A stretch of 42,946 bases of DNA from CAMLHU01 sp039917855. Lineage in GTDB: Bacteria; Gemmatimonadota; Gemmatimonadetes; Gemmatimonadales; GWC2-71-9. The DNA lies in the NCBI GenBank assembly GCA_039917855.1, contig JBDSIR010000022.1, positions 1 through 42,946 on the forward strand, written 5' to 3'. Both the position numbers and the translations under genes were made by a program. Shown here in pieces: positions 16,049-23,794 of this stretch (positions are counted from its first letter, which is position 1; every line of letters starts with the position of its first letter). The notes beneath the pieces are model-generated. The model ran no database searches and was not told the origin of the DNA. It saw only the letters and a program-made list of their open reading frames with translations.

Positions 16049-16911
16049 GCCACCGCCTTCGGCGTCGAACGGCCCACGATGATGGTCACGTTGTCGCTCC
16101 CCCCGTCGTCCAGGACATCCTGCAGCAGCTGCTCGCAGACCTGCTTCGAGGTGGTCATCGAGCGGAGCCGCTCGGCGATCTTCTCATCGCTCACATGCTT
16201 GGTGAGTCCGTCGGAGCAGATCAGGTGGACATTCTTCCAGTCGGCCCGGAGCCGAGTCACCACCGGCACGGTGGTCGGCCCGCCGATGGCGCTCGAGAGG
16301 ACGTTGGCCAGCCGCGACCGGTCGGCGTCGGCGCGCTTCAGCACCCCCTGATCCACCAGGTCCTGCGCCATCGTCTGGTCGCGCGTGACCTGGGTCAGCA
16401 CGTTGTCGCGGAAGAGGTAGTATCGCGAATCCCCCACCTGCAGGAGGTAGTACCAGGGCCAGACGCCGAACCAGAGGGTGAGGGTGGTCGCCATGCTGCG
16501 GATGTCGGGATCGCTCTTGTGCGCCGCCATGACCCCCTCGTGGGAGACCATCGCCGCTTCCTGCAGCGCATTCTCGAACGTCATGCCGTCCTCGGAGCTC
16601 TGGTACGAGTGGATGCTCCCGAGGACGTAGTGGGTGGCGATCTCGAGCGCGAGCTTGCTCGCTTCCCCGCCCCCCGCCCCGCTCCCGACGCCGTCGGCCA
16701 CCATGGCGATGAATGCGATCCGATCATCGGCGAAGGGGAGCCGTTCCTGGTCGGTCAGACTGGTGTGCAGCACCTGCAGCCGGCGGTGGATGGCACCGAG
16801 CAGGAAGTGATCCTGGTTGGTCGCGCGGACCTTCCCTGGGTGGGTGAGACCGAAGACGTCGATCTCATCGTCGCGCGGCTTCCGGGGAGGGTTGGTCAGG
16901 GTATCGGTCAT
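16045..16911 (-). CDS. PP2C-family Ser/Thr protein phosphatase
   Basis: A 288-residue PPM/PP2C phosphatase that would remove phosphates from Ser/Thr kinases and their targets. Motifs in order: VRATNQD (D34, metal), MVADGVGSGAGGGEAS (D73; usually DGMGG), MATTLTL, VGDSRYYL, VTRDQT, ICSDGLT and the C-terminal SDNVTIIVG. I chose the ATG at 16911, preceded by GGAG six bases upstream, over a longer frame that runs into the upstream kinase. Its stop overlaps the next kinase start (GTGA). It is the only phosphatase seen among eight kinases, so it may serve several of them. No membrane segment is seen; probably cytoplasmic. Confidence 0.93.
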   Translation of the reverse strand: MTDTLTNPPRKPRDDEIDVFGLTHPGKVRATNQDHFLLGAIHRRLQVLHTSLTDQERLPFADDRIAFIAMVADGVGSGAGGGEASKLALEIATHYVLGSIHSYQSSEDGMTFENALQEAAMVSHEGVMAAHKSDPDIRSMATTLTLWFGVWPWYYLLQVGDSRYYLFRDNVLTQVTRDQTMAQDLVDQGVLKRADADRSRLANVLSSAIGGPTTVPVVTRLRADWKNVHLICSDGLTKHVSDEKIAERLRSMTTSKQVCEQLLQDVLDDGGSDNVTIIVGRSTPKAVA

Positions 16912-17005
16912 GACTGACTCCGGTGGCAGGCCAGAGCCAAGTTGCCGCCCGTGGAGGGAGTCCGCAAATGGCGGGGACGGTCGGGCCTGGCGGTCATGGC
17001 TCCCC

Positions 17006-19636
17006 CTATCGGTCGCGGGGGGTGGCCTGCACGGCGGCCAATGGATCGAGGCGCACAGTGAGTTGGCGCACGCCCTCGATGGGGCCGACGATGATGATCT
17101 CGTTGCCGTCTGCCGACACGTCGTAGGAAGCGCGGATGGCACTGAGCGGGTACTGTCCCCGAAAAAGGGTGTCCGGGCGGCTCACCCTCATCACCGGCCG
17201 GGTCGTCACCGAGACGGCGAGGAAGAGATCGCCGCTGCGGTAGATGATCTCATTCCCATATCGCGACCACCGGGGCTCGATCCCTCCCGCGGCCGAGACC
17301 TGCCAACGGCCGGCACCGGTCGGGAAGGGCCGGATGTTGACCTCGCGGCGCCCCGATTCGTCGGAGACATACGCCAGCCACCGCCCATCCGGGGAGAGGG
17401 CCGCGTGCGACTCGTTGGCCGGCGTCCCCGCAAAGACCTGCGGCGCGGAGCCGGGGCGCACATACAGGATGTCGCCCCGGGTCGCCGCACTCTGATGCAA
17501 GTAGATCAGGGTGTCCCCGCGTCCGGTCCAGGCATACGGGAAGTCGGTGCCGGGGGAGATGACGAGGGAGTCGGGCGACCCCGAGCCGTCGGCCGGCGCG
17601 CCGTAGACCTCCCAGCTGGAGGATGGGAGGGGGAGAAAGCCGAACGCGATCCGCCTCCCGTCGCGCGACCACTCGGGCCGGCCCGCAGAGCCGGTGAAGG
17701 TGATCCGCTGGAGAGTGCGGGTGGTCCGGTCGACCACCCAGAGGTCGCCGGCCAGGTTCGAGGTGAAGATCCCGACCGCAATGCGGCGGCCATCGGGAGA
17801 GTACCGCGGGGAATCGAACCCTAGCTCGTCGGGGATCTCAGGCCGGGCGTTGCCGCGTCGGTCGAGTCGGAGAAGGCGGCCGTTGGATGCTCCGCCCTCG
17901 ACCTGGACCATCACCCCCGGCCCGACGGCGACCTTGGCGGCCCCGCCGTCGACGGCGACATGGTCGAGCAATGTTCGGGCAGGTCCGGTGAACCGCCGCT
18001 GGCCGGCGTCGAATGGCGCGACGACGAAGACCCCATCACCGGTGGCCCAGGTGACGTAGCCGGGGGCGTGATAAGTGGCGTTGGTCCCCTGGACCCCATC
18101 GAAGACGGTCACCTGGCCGTCGGCCAGGGTGAGGAGCCCCAGAGATGCGACCCCCTTCCGGGTAACGGTGAACAGGGCCGCGTCCCCCGCGGGGAGGAAG
18201 GAGGGCCACTCGAGCAGCTGGTGCATCGAATCCACCGGCGCGATCAGCACGAGGGGACCGCCTCCGGCGCTCACCCGCGAGAGGCCGCTCACGTCCTCGA
18301 GGAGGATCACATCAGCTCGGCTCCAGGTGGCGCCTGCAACGATGTTGCCGAGGAGGGAGGTGATCACGATCGGCGTCCCCCCGGAGACCCGGATCTTCAT
18401 CAGCCGCTGATTGGCGACGAAGCCGAGCCACTCGCCGTCCGGGGAGAAGAAAGGCATGTACGCCCCTTCGGTCCCGGCGATCGGCGTGGGACGGAGGTCG
18501 TCGAACCGGCGAAGGAAGAGCTCCCGGTGGGTGGTGCTGCCCCCGGTATAGACCAGCATCTTGCCGTCGGGCGAGATCGCGATGGAAGGACCGAACGACT
18601 CCACGAAGCGGGCCGAGTCGGGGAACGTCAGGGTGAAACGCATGTCGCGCGGCGGGGGCGCCACCGCCCGTCCGATCCGGGAACCGGCCAGGAGTCCCGC
18701 CAGGCCGAAGACCGCCGCGACGATGGCCCACTGGAGGGCGCTGAGGCGCTGGGGCGCTGAGGCGGTGGAACGACCTGCCCGGGTCGCGGCGGTCGAGAAA
18801 GAGCGATCGCCCAGCGCTTCGGCGAACTCCTTGGCCGTCCCGAAGCGATCGGCGGGGAGCTTCTCGAGCGACTTGGCCACCGCGGCCGCGACGTTGGGCG
18901 GCACCGCCTTTCGAAGTTCGGTGACCGGCCGGGCCTCGTCGGAGACGATCTTCATGATGATCTGCTGGGCCGACTTCCCCATGTGAGGCGGCTCGCCGGT
19001 CAGCATCTCGAAGAGCACGCTCCCGAGGGAGTAGATGTCGCTTCGGCCGGTGATCTCCTTGTCCGCCGTCGCCTGCTCGGGGGACATATAGTGCGGCGTG
19101 CCGAGTGACATTCCCGTCTCGGTCATCCGGCCTCCCGCCGCCGCACTCAGCGCCAGGGCGATCCCGAAGTCCGCCACGATGGGGCGTCCGTCGTGAAGGA
19201 GGATGTTCTCTGGCTTGATGTCGCGATGGATCACGCCGTGCCGGTGGGCGTAATCGAGCGCATCGGCCACGGCGACGGTGATCTTGACCGCCTCCTCGAT
19301 CCCGAACTGGGTCTCCCGGTCGAGCTTGCCGCGGAGGGTCTCCCCTTCGATGTACGGCATCACGTAATAGAGAAAGCCGTCGGCGCTGCCGGAGTCGAAC
19401 AGCGGCAGGATATGCGGGTGCTGGAGCGCCGCCGTGGTCTTGATCTCGACCACGAAGCGGTCGGCCCCGATCACGGCGGCGAGCTCCGGCTTCAGGACCT
19501 TGAGCGCGACTTTGCGGTCGTGCTTGAGGTCGTGCGCGAGGTAGACGGTCGCCATCCCGCCTTGCCCAAGCTCCCCCGCGATCACATAGCGGTCGACCAA
19601 CGCGGCAGCGAGGCGTTCGTTCACCGCTTGCGCCAT
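17006..19636 (-). CDS. Membrane Ser/Thr protein kinase with PD40 propeller
   Basis: An 876-residue kinase whose ATG at 19636 directly abuts the TAG of the upstream gene. The domain has GQGGMATVYLAHD, VALKVLKPEL, HRDIKPENILL, DFGIALALS and GTPHYMSPEQ. From the glycine loop to the domain end it differs from the 991-3693 copy at fewer than ten positions by eye, yet the propellers are clearly different. The linker carries a four-unit 8-base repeat (18737-18768, GGCGCTGR type). A membrane helix (WAIVAAVFGLAGLLAG) precedes SPDGKMLVYTG, FSPDGEWLGFVA and YSPDGRRIAVGI blades. A 94-base gap separates it from the phosphatase, one of the few real gaps in the array. Confidence 0.95.
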   Translation of the reverse strand: MAQAVNERLAAALVDRYVIAGELGQGGMATVYLAHDLKHDRKVALKVLKPELAAVIGADRFVVEIKTTAALQHPHILPLFDSGSADGFLYYVMPYIEGETLRGKLDRETQFGIEEAVKITVAVADALDYAHRHGVIHRDIKPENILLHDGRPIVADFGIALALSAAAGGRMTETGMSLGTPHYMSPEQATADKEITGRSDIYSLGSVLFEMLTGEPPHMGKSAQQIIMKIVSDEARPVTELRKAVPPNVAAAVAKSLEKLPADRFGTAKEFAEALGDRSFSTAATRAGRSTASAPQRLSALQWAIVAAVFGLAGLLAGSRIGRAVAPPPRDMRFTLTFPDSARFVESFGPSIAISPDGKMLVYTGGSTTHRELFLRRFDDLRPTPIAGTEGAYMPFFSPDGEWLGFVANQRLMKIRVSGGTPIVITSLLGNIVAGATWSRADVILLEDVSGLSRVSAGGGPLVLIAPVDSMHQLLEWPSFLPAGDAALFTVTRKGVASLGLLTLADGQVTVFDGVQGTNATYHAPGYVTWATGDGVFVVAPFDAGQRRFTGPARTLLDHVAVDGGAAKVAVGPGVMVQVEGGASNGRLLRLDRRGNARPEIPDELGFDSPRYSPDGRRIAVGIFTSNLAGDLWVVDRTTRTLQRITFTGSAGRPEWSRDGRRIAFGFLPLPSSSWEVYGAPADGSGSPDSLVISPGTDFPYAWTGRGDTLIYLHQSAATRGDILYVRPGSAPQVFAGTPANESHAALSPDGRWLAYVSDESGRREVNIRPFPTGAGRWQVSAAGGIEPRWSRYGNEIIYRSGDLFLAVSVTTRPVMRVSRPDTLFRGQYPLSAIRASYDVSADGNEIIIVGPIEGVRQLTVRLDPLAAVQATPRDR
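18737..18768. repeat. 4 x 8-bp tandem repeat (GGCGCTGA/G) in kinase linker
   Basis: Octamers GGCGCTGA, GGCGCTGG, GGCGCTGA and GGCGGTGG lie in the linker of the kinase at 17006-19636. The unit differs from the GGCGGTC arrays but occupies the same protein position. Confidence 0.85.
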
Positions 19637-22303
19637 CTAGCGGCCCCCCGCGGCCATGAGCTGCTGGAACGCGGGGTCGTGTCGGATCGGGTCCCAGATG
19701 GGGTCGACGCGCATGAAGGCCGGAGTCAGGAACGGCGGACCCGCCAGCACCTTTCGAAGCTGCTCCACCGCGGGGGCGGCCTGGCCGGCCACCGCGTAGA
19801 TCCTGGCCAGGTTGATGACGTTGGCCACTCCGAAAAAGGCGTCCCGTTCCGGCGGAAGGAGCTCCACCGCACGGCGCCCCTCGCGGATGGCGGCATCCGG
19901 CTTGCCGAGCAGGGCGTAGGTCATTCCCAACTGCGCGTGGAAGCCGTAGTCGTCGGGAAGGCGCCGGAGCTCCCCCTCGAGGACCACGCGAGCCGAGTCG
20001 TACATGGCCCGGGCATCCGCCGAGCGACCCCGAAGCCGGAGGATGTCGCCGTGAAATTGGTAGATCACCCGCGCATCGGCGCTTGATCGGCCGGGAGTCA
20101 GGTCCAGGAAGATGCGACTCAGCGAATCGTCCGACGCGATGATGAATGCCGGAGGCCGGAAAGTGTCGTCCACGAGACGGCCGGGCGCCATCCGGTCGAG
20201 CGCAAGCCGCAGGGTGCGCTGTGCCTCGGTCACATCGCCGCTCTGGCGGAGCAGGTCGATGATGAGGAAAAGGTACGAATCGGGCTGGTCGGGCGCCACC
20301 TCGATGCCTCGCCGACAGAGTGCCATCGCTTCATCCAGTCGGCCGACCAGTGCCATCGTCTCGGCCACCTGGCCGATCTGCTGGGCCGAGCCGGGGTCGA
20401 GCGCGAGCGAGCGCTGCAGGTTGACCAGCGCCTCCTGCCACCGCCCCTGGCGCCGCTCGACGTACCCGATCGAGGAGATGAGGTCGGCGCTGTTCGGCTG
20501 GGACTGCTGGACGATGGCGAATTCCTTCAGCGCCTTGTCGTACTGGCGCACTCGGTAGAAGTAGTTGCCCATCGCCCGGTGGGCCTCGGGGAGATCGGGC
20601 TGGAGTGCGAGCGCCCGTTCCGCCGCCGCCTTGGCGGCCGCCATCGTCTCGTCGGTCCGCCGGATGTAGAGCCAATGCGCCAGCGCCAGCCCCTCGGAGA
20701 GCCGCCCCCACGCGAGCGCGAAGCTCGGGTCGAGGACCACCGCGCGCTGCAGCATCGGGATGGCGGCGTCGAAGTTCTCACGCGAAAGGCCGCGATTGAG
20801 GTAGTCGATGGCGCGAAGATAGAGGTCATACGCCTGGGCGTTCTCGGTGGGACGCCGCGCCAGCGCCTGCCGTTCCGGGTCGTCGAGCGCCACCTGGAGC
20901 GACTGCGCCACCGCGGTCGAAACATCGGAATAGACCTGGAATACGCTCGCCATCACCGCGTCGTAGCTGTGGGCCCAGACGCTGCTGGTATCGGCCACCC
21001 GGATCAGCTCGGGGCTCACCCGCACCTTGGGGGCGTGTCCCGGCGAGTTGTCCCATTGCACGGTGCCGGTGAGCACGTACCCCACGCCGAGCTCGCCGGC
21101 GATCTCACTCACGCTCTTGCTGCTGCCGCGGAAGCGCGCGGCGGTGCTCCGCGGGATCACGCTCAGGCCGGCGATGCCGGTGAGTTGGGTGGTGATCGCT
21201 TCGGTGACGCCGTTGGCGAAGTACTGCTGGCTCGAGTCCCCCTGGTTCTCGAACGGCAGCACCACCACCCGGTGGTCGTTGGCCGGAAGTCGCGGACCTC
21301 CGCGCGGGCGCATCACGCCCCACGCCACCGCGAGGGCGAGCACGATGCCGAGGACCAGGTAGCCGGCGCGCGGCCATTGCCGGGGAGCGGGAGCCGTTGC
21401 GGGCGGGGCCTGGCCGGCCGTCGTGGCGGGGACCGCGCTGGTCGGCGGCATCCCGCCGCTCGGCGTCACCATCGCATCGAGCTGGCGCGTCACTTCCTCG
21501 GCGCTCTGCCACCGGTCGGCTGGGCGTTTTTCGAGGCAGCGCATCACCACCGCGGCGAGCGCGGGTGGGCAGGCCGCGCGGCGCTCGCTGAGCTGCACTG
21601 GGGCCTGGGTGACGTGCGCGGCGAGAACTTGCTGGGCCGACATCCCGGTGAACGGCGGGTGCCCGGTCAGGAGTTCGTACCCCATGACCCCGAGCGCGTA
21701 GATGTCGGCCCGATGGTCGATCAGTTCCTCGGCCGCAGCCTGCTCCGGCGCCATGTAGGCCGGGGTGCCGAGGGCCACGCCGACGGTGGTGAGCGACTGG
21801 CGGCCGGTGGCCTCGCTCACCGCCTTGGCCACGCCGAAGTCGACCACCAGGGCGTGGCGGCCGGAAAGCATCACGTTGTCGGGCTTGATGTCGCGGTGCA
21901 CCACGCCGCGACCGTGGGCGTAGGCCAGCGCGTCGGCCACCTCGCTCAGGATGCGGACAACGTCGTGGATCGGGAGTTCGCCGCTGTGCGCCAGCCGCCC
22001 GCGGAGCGATTCGCCCTCCACGTACGGCATCACATAGTAGAGGAAGCCGTCGGCCTCGCCGGAGTCGTGCAGCGGCAGGATATGGGGGTGCTGCAGGCGG
22101 GCGGCCACCGCGATCTCGCGCAGGAACCGCTCGGCGCCGAGAGAGGCGGCGAGGTCGGGCCGGAGCACCTTGACCGCCACCTTGCGGTGGTGCTTGAGGT
22201 CCTCGGCCAGGTAGACCGTGGCCATCCCGCCCGCGCCGAGCTCCCGCTCGATGATGTAGCGGTCGGCAAGTGCGGCGGTCAGGCGGTCGAGGCTCGTGGT
22301 CAT
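19637..22303 (-). CDS. Ser/Thr protein kinase fused to FlgO/TolB-N-like and TPR domains
   Basis: An 888-residue protein and the first gene of the array. The kinase domain has GAGGMATVYLAED, VAVKVLRPDL, HRDIKPDNVML, DFGVAKAVS and GTPAYMAPEQ. A membrane helix (YLVLGIVLALAVAWGVM) follows. Unlike its neighbours it has no PD40 propeller. Instead there is a segment of the type found in kinase/cyclase-TPR proteins (VVVLPFENQGDSSQQYFANG...LGVGYVLTGTV), then several tetratricopeptide repeats (ALAWGRLSEGLALAHWLYI, LPEAHRAMGNYFYRVRQYDK and others). TPRs usually bind partner proteins. The start ATG has GGAG five bases upstream, and the operon promoter should lie in the 314-base gap upstream. Confidence 0.94.
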   Translation of the reverse strand: MTTSLDRLTAALADRYIIERELGAGGMATVYLAEDLKHHRKVAVKVLRPDLAASLGAERFLREIAVAARLQHPHILPLHDSGEADGFLYYVMPYVEGESLRGRLAHSGELPIHDVVRILSEVADALAYAHGRGVVHRDIKPDNVMLSGRHALVVDFGVAKAVSEATGRQSLTTVGVALGTPAYMAPEQAAAEELIDHRADIYALGVMGYELLTGHPPFTGMSAQQVLAAHVTQAPVQLSERRAACPPALAAVVMRCLEKRPADRWQSAEEVTRQLDAMVTPSGGMPPTSAVPATTAGQAPPATAPAPRQWPRAGYLVLGIVLALAVAWGVMRPRGGPRLPANDHRVVVLPFENQGDSSQQYFANGVTEAITTQLTGIAGLSVIPRSTAARFRGSSKSVSEIAGELGVGYVLTGTVQWDNSPGHAPKVRVSPELIRVADTSSVWAHSYDAVMASVFQVYSDVSTAVAQSLQVALDDPERQALARRPTENAQAYDLYLRAIDYLNRGLSRENFDAAIPMLQRAVVLDPSFALAWGRLSEGLALAHWLYIRRTDETMAAAKAAAERALALQPDLPEAHRAMGNYFYRVRQYDKALKEFAIVQQSQPNSADLISSIGYVERRQGRWQEALVNLQRSLALDPGSAQQIGQVAETMALVGRLDEAMALCRRGIEVAPDQPDSYLFLIIDLLRQSGDVTEAQRTLRLALDRMAPGRLVDDTFRPPAFIIASDDSLSRIFLDLTPGRSSADARVIYQFHGDILRLRGRSADARAMYDSARVVLEGELRRLPDDYGFHAQLGMTYALLGKPDAAIREGRRAVELLPPERDAFFGVANVINLARIYAVAGQAAPAVEQLRKVLAGPPFLTPAFMRVDPIWDPIRHDPAFQQLMAAGGR

Positions 22304-22617
22304 TACAGCTCCGTGGCCGCCGGCGTCACGAGGTGACGGGGTGGGGGCCGGGGGCCTGCGGTGGTCGAATGTGACTGAGGCAGTGCCGCGGGATGCTGCT
22401 ATGAACGACCTCGGCTCAGGCCGGGGAGGTCGATCGCTGAAGGACGGCAGAAGTGCTGGTCAGGATCGGTGGGAGCGCCCCCAAGGGGACCGGGGCGTCA
22501 GGAAATGTAACGCGCGGTCGAGGGGCGCGGAGGGGTGCCCCCAACCCCGGTTCGGCGCGGGGAGCAGGGGCTAAAAGGTCCATATATGAAGTATCCGCTA
22601 CCGCCAGATCGCGAGGA
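22304..22617. other. 314-bp intergenic region upstream of the kinase array
   Basis: No credible gene. It must hold the array's promoter and the end of the response-regulator transcript. I see a GGAG ribosome site just before 22303 and a 15-base palindrome at 22324-22338, but no confident -35/-10 pair and no classical terminator. Confidence 0.6.
22324..22338. promoter_or_regulatory. Palindrome upstream of kinase array
   Basis: CGTCAC-GAG-GTGACG, six-base perfect arms, lies 21-35 bases before the start codon of the first kinase gene. A dimeric regulator site is possible; the evidence is the symmetry alone. Confidence 0.35.
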
Positions 22618-23259
22618 TCAATTGGCGGCAGTTCGGTGGGAAAAGGCGGCGATCTGCAGGCGGGTGTGCAGCGCCAGTTTCTCCATGACGTTCCGCACGT
22701 GGCTCTTGGCCGTATGGGTCGCAATGTTGAGCCGGACCGCGATCTCCTTGTTGCTCAGTCCTTCCCCGATGAGTGCGATGACCTCCCGTTCGCGCGCGGT
22801 CATGTGGACCGCGTCCACCGTCACCGCGCGGCCCCGGACGAGGGCCTCTTTCGAGATCTGGGAGAAGAGCGTCGAGGTCATCTCGGGCGGCAGCACGTGG
22901 GCACCCTCGGCCACCGATCGGATGGTGCAGACGAGGTCCTCGGCCGTGGCGTCCTTGAGGATGAAGCCGGACACGCCCGCGTTCACGAAGTCGACGATAT
23001 GCTCGTGCCCCGGGCGGAGATCCATGATGATCACCTTCGCGTCCGGATGCTCCTTCATGACCGTTTCGGCCACGAGCAGGCCGTCATCGCCCCCCAACCC
23101 GACGTCCAGTAGGATCACGTCAGGCCGCACGTCTTTCAGCGACGCGAACCCGGCGCTTGACTCCGCGGCCACCATCGTGAAGTCCGCCGTTTGCGTCAGC
23201 AGCGCCGTCATGCCTTCGCGGACGAGGCGATTATCCTCGATGAGCGCGACTGAGATCAT
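22618..23259 (-). CDS. NarL/FixJ-type response regulator
   Basis: A 213-residue transcriptional regulator. The receiver domain (1-120) has the acidic pair ED (8-9), phospho-acceptor D52 in ILLDVG and the conserved Lys in FILKDAT. The C-terminal LuxR-type helix-turn-helix reads TAREREVIALIGEGLSNKEI then HTAKSHVRNVMEKL. The usual Thr/Ser switch residue after the fourth strand appears as Asp (VIIMDLRPG), which is unusual. I start at the ATG of 23259; an AGGAGG lies 12 bases upstream, slightly far. It sits downstream of a hybrid histidine kinase and upstream of the kinase array, so either could be functionally linked, but no target site is seen. Confidence 0.92.
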   Translation of the reverse strand: MISVALIEDNRLVREGMTALLTQTADFTMVAAESSAGFASLKDVRPDVILLDVGLGGDDGLLVAETVMKEHPDAKVIIMDLRPGHEHIVDFVNAGVSGFILKDATAEDLVCTIRSVAEGAHVLPPEMTSTLFSQISKEALVRGRAVTVDAVHMTAREREVIALIGEGLSNKEIAVRLNIATHTAKSHVRNVMEKLALHTRLQIAAFSHRTAAN

Positions 23260-23418
23260 GCGAATGGAAATCCTCCTCTCCGTGATGTCCGGGAATGTCC
23301 CGATAGTTTCCACTGGTTCGCGGTGCCTGCCTTACGAAACGTACACGACAACAGGGAGAACCACCAATGACCCGCTCTTCAGTGCCGGGCGGATCGCGCT
23401 TCACGTCCGGGCCGGGCG

Positions 23419-23793
23419 TCACAGGAGCGGGGTCACCAATTGCGCGGAGATGACCGTCAGGAAGTCCCGGTACGCCAGCGGCTTGGCGATGTAGCCATCA
23501 CATCCCGCTGCGCGAATACGCTCCTCGTCGCCCTTCATCGCCAGGGAGGTCAGCGCGATGATCGGGATGGCGCGGGTCGCGTCATCCCGCTTGAGCAGCC
23601 CGGTCGCCTCCAGGCCATCCATGCCGGGCAGCTGGATATCCATGAGGATAAGGTCGGGGTGCTCCTCGCGCGCCAAGGTGAGCCCGGTCTCGGCGTCCTT
23701 CGCGGCCAGCACGGCATGGCCTGCCGACTGCAGCAGGAATGTCGCCAACCTCATGTTGGTCGCGTTGTCCTCGATCACCAGGATCCTCGCCAT
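23419..23793 (-). CDS. Stand-alone receiver protein, DivK/CheY-like
   Basis: A 124-residue single receiver domain: ED at 8-9, phospho-acceptor D52 (LILMDIQLPGMDG), LTSLAMKGDEERIRAAGCDG and the KP pair. The MKGDEERI...GC...KP signature is typical of DivK-type receivers that pass signals between histidine kinases. It begins one base after the stop of the hybrid kinase, so the two are co-transcribed and it is probably a phosphate acceptor or shuttle for that kinase. Confidence 0.93.
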   Translation of the reverse strand: MARILVIEDNATNMRLATFLLQSAGHAVLAAKDAETGLTLAREEHPDLILMDIQLPGMDGLEATGLLKRDDATRAIPIIALTSLAMKGDEERIRAAGCDGYIAKPLAYRDFLTVISAQLVTPLL

Positions 23794-23794
23794 A

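Noticed and set aside
16912..17142. N-terminal extension of the PP2C gene
   Set aside because: It runs into the upstream kinase, is Ser/Pro/Arg-rich and has no PP2C homology; ATG 16911 has a ribosome site.
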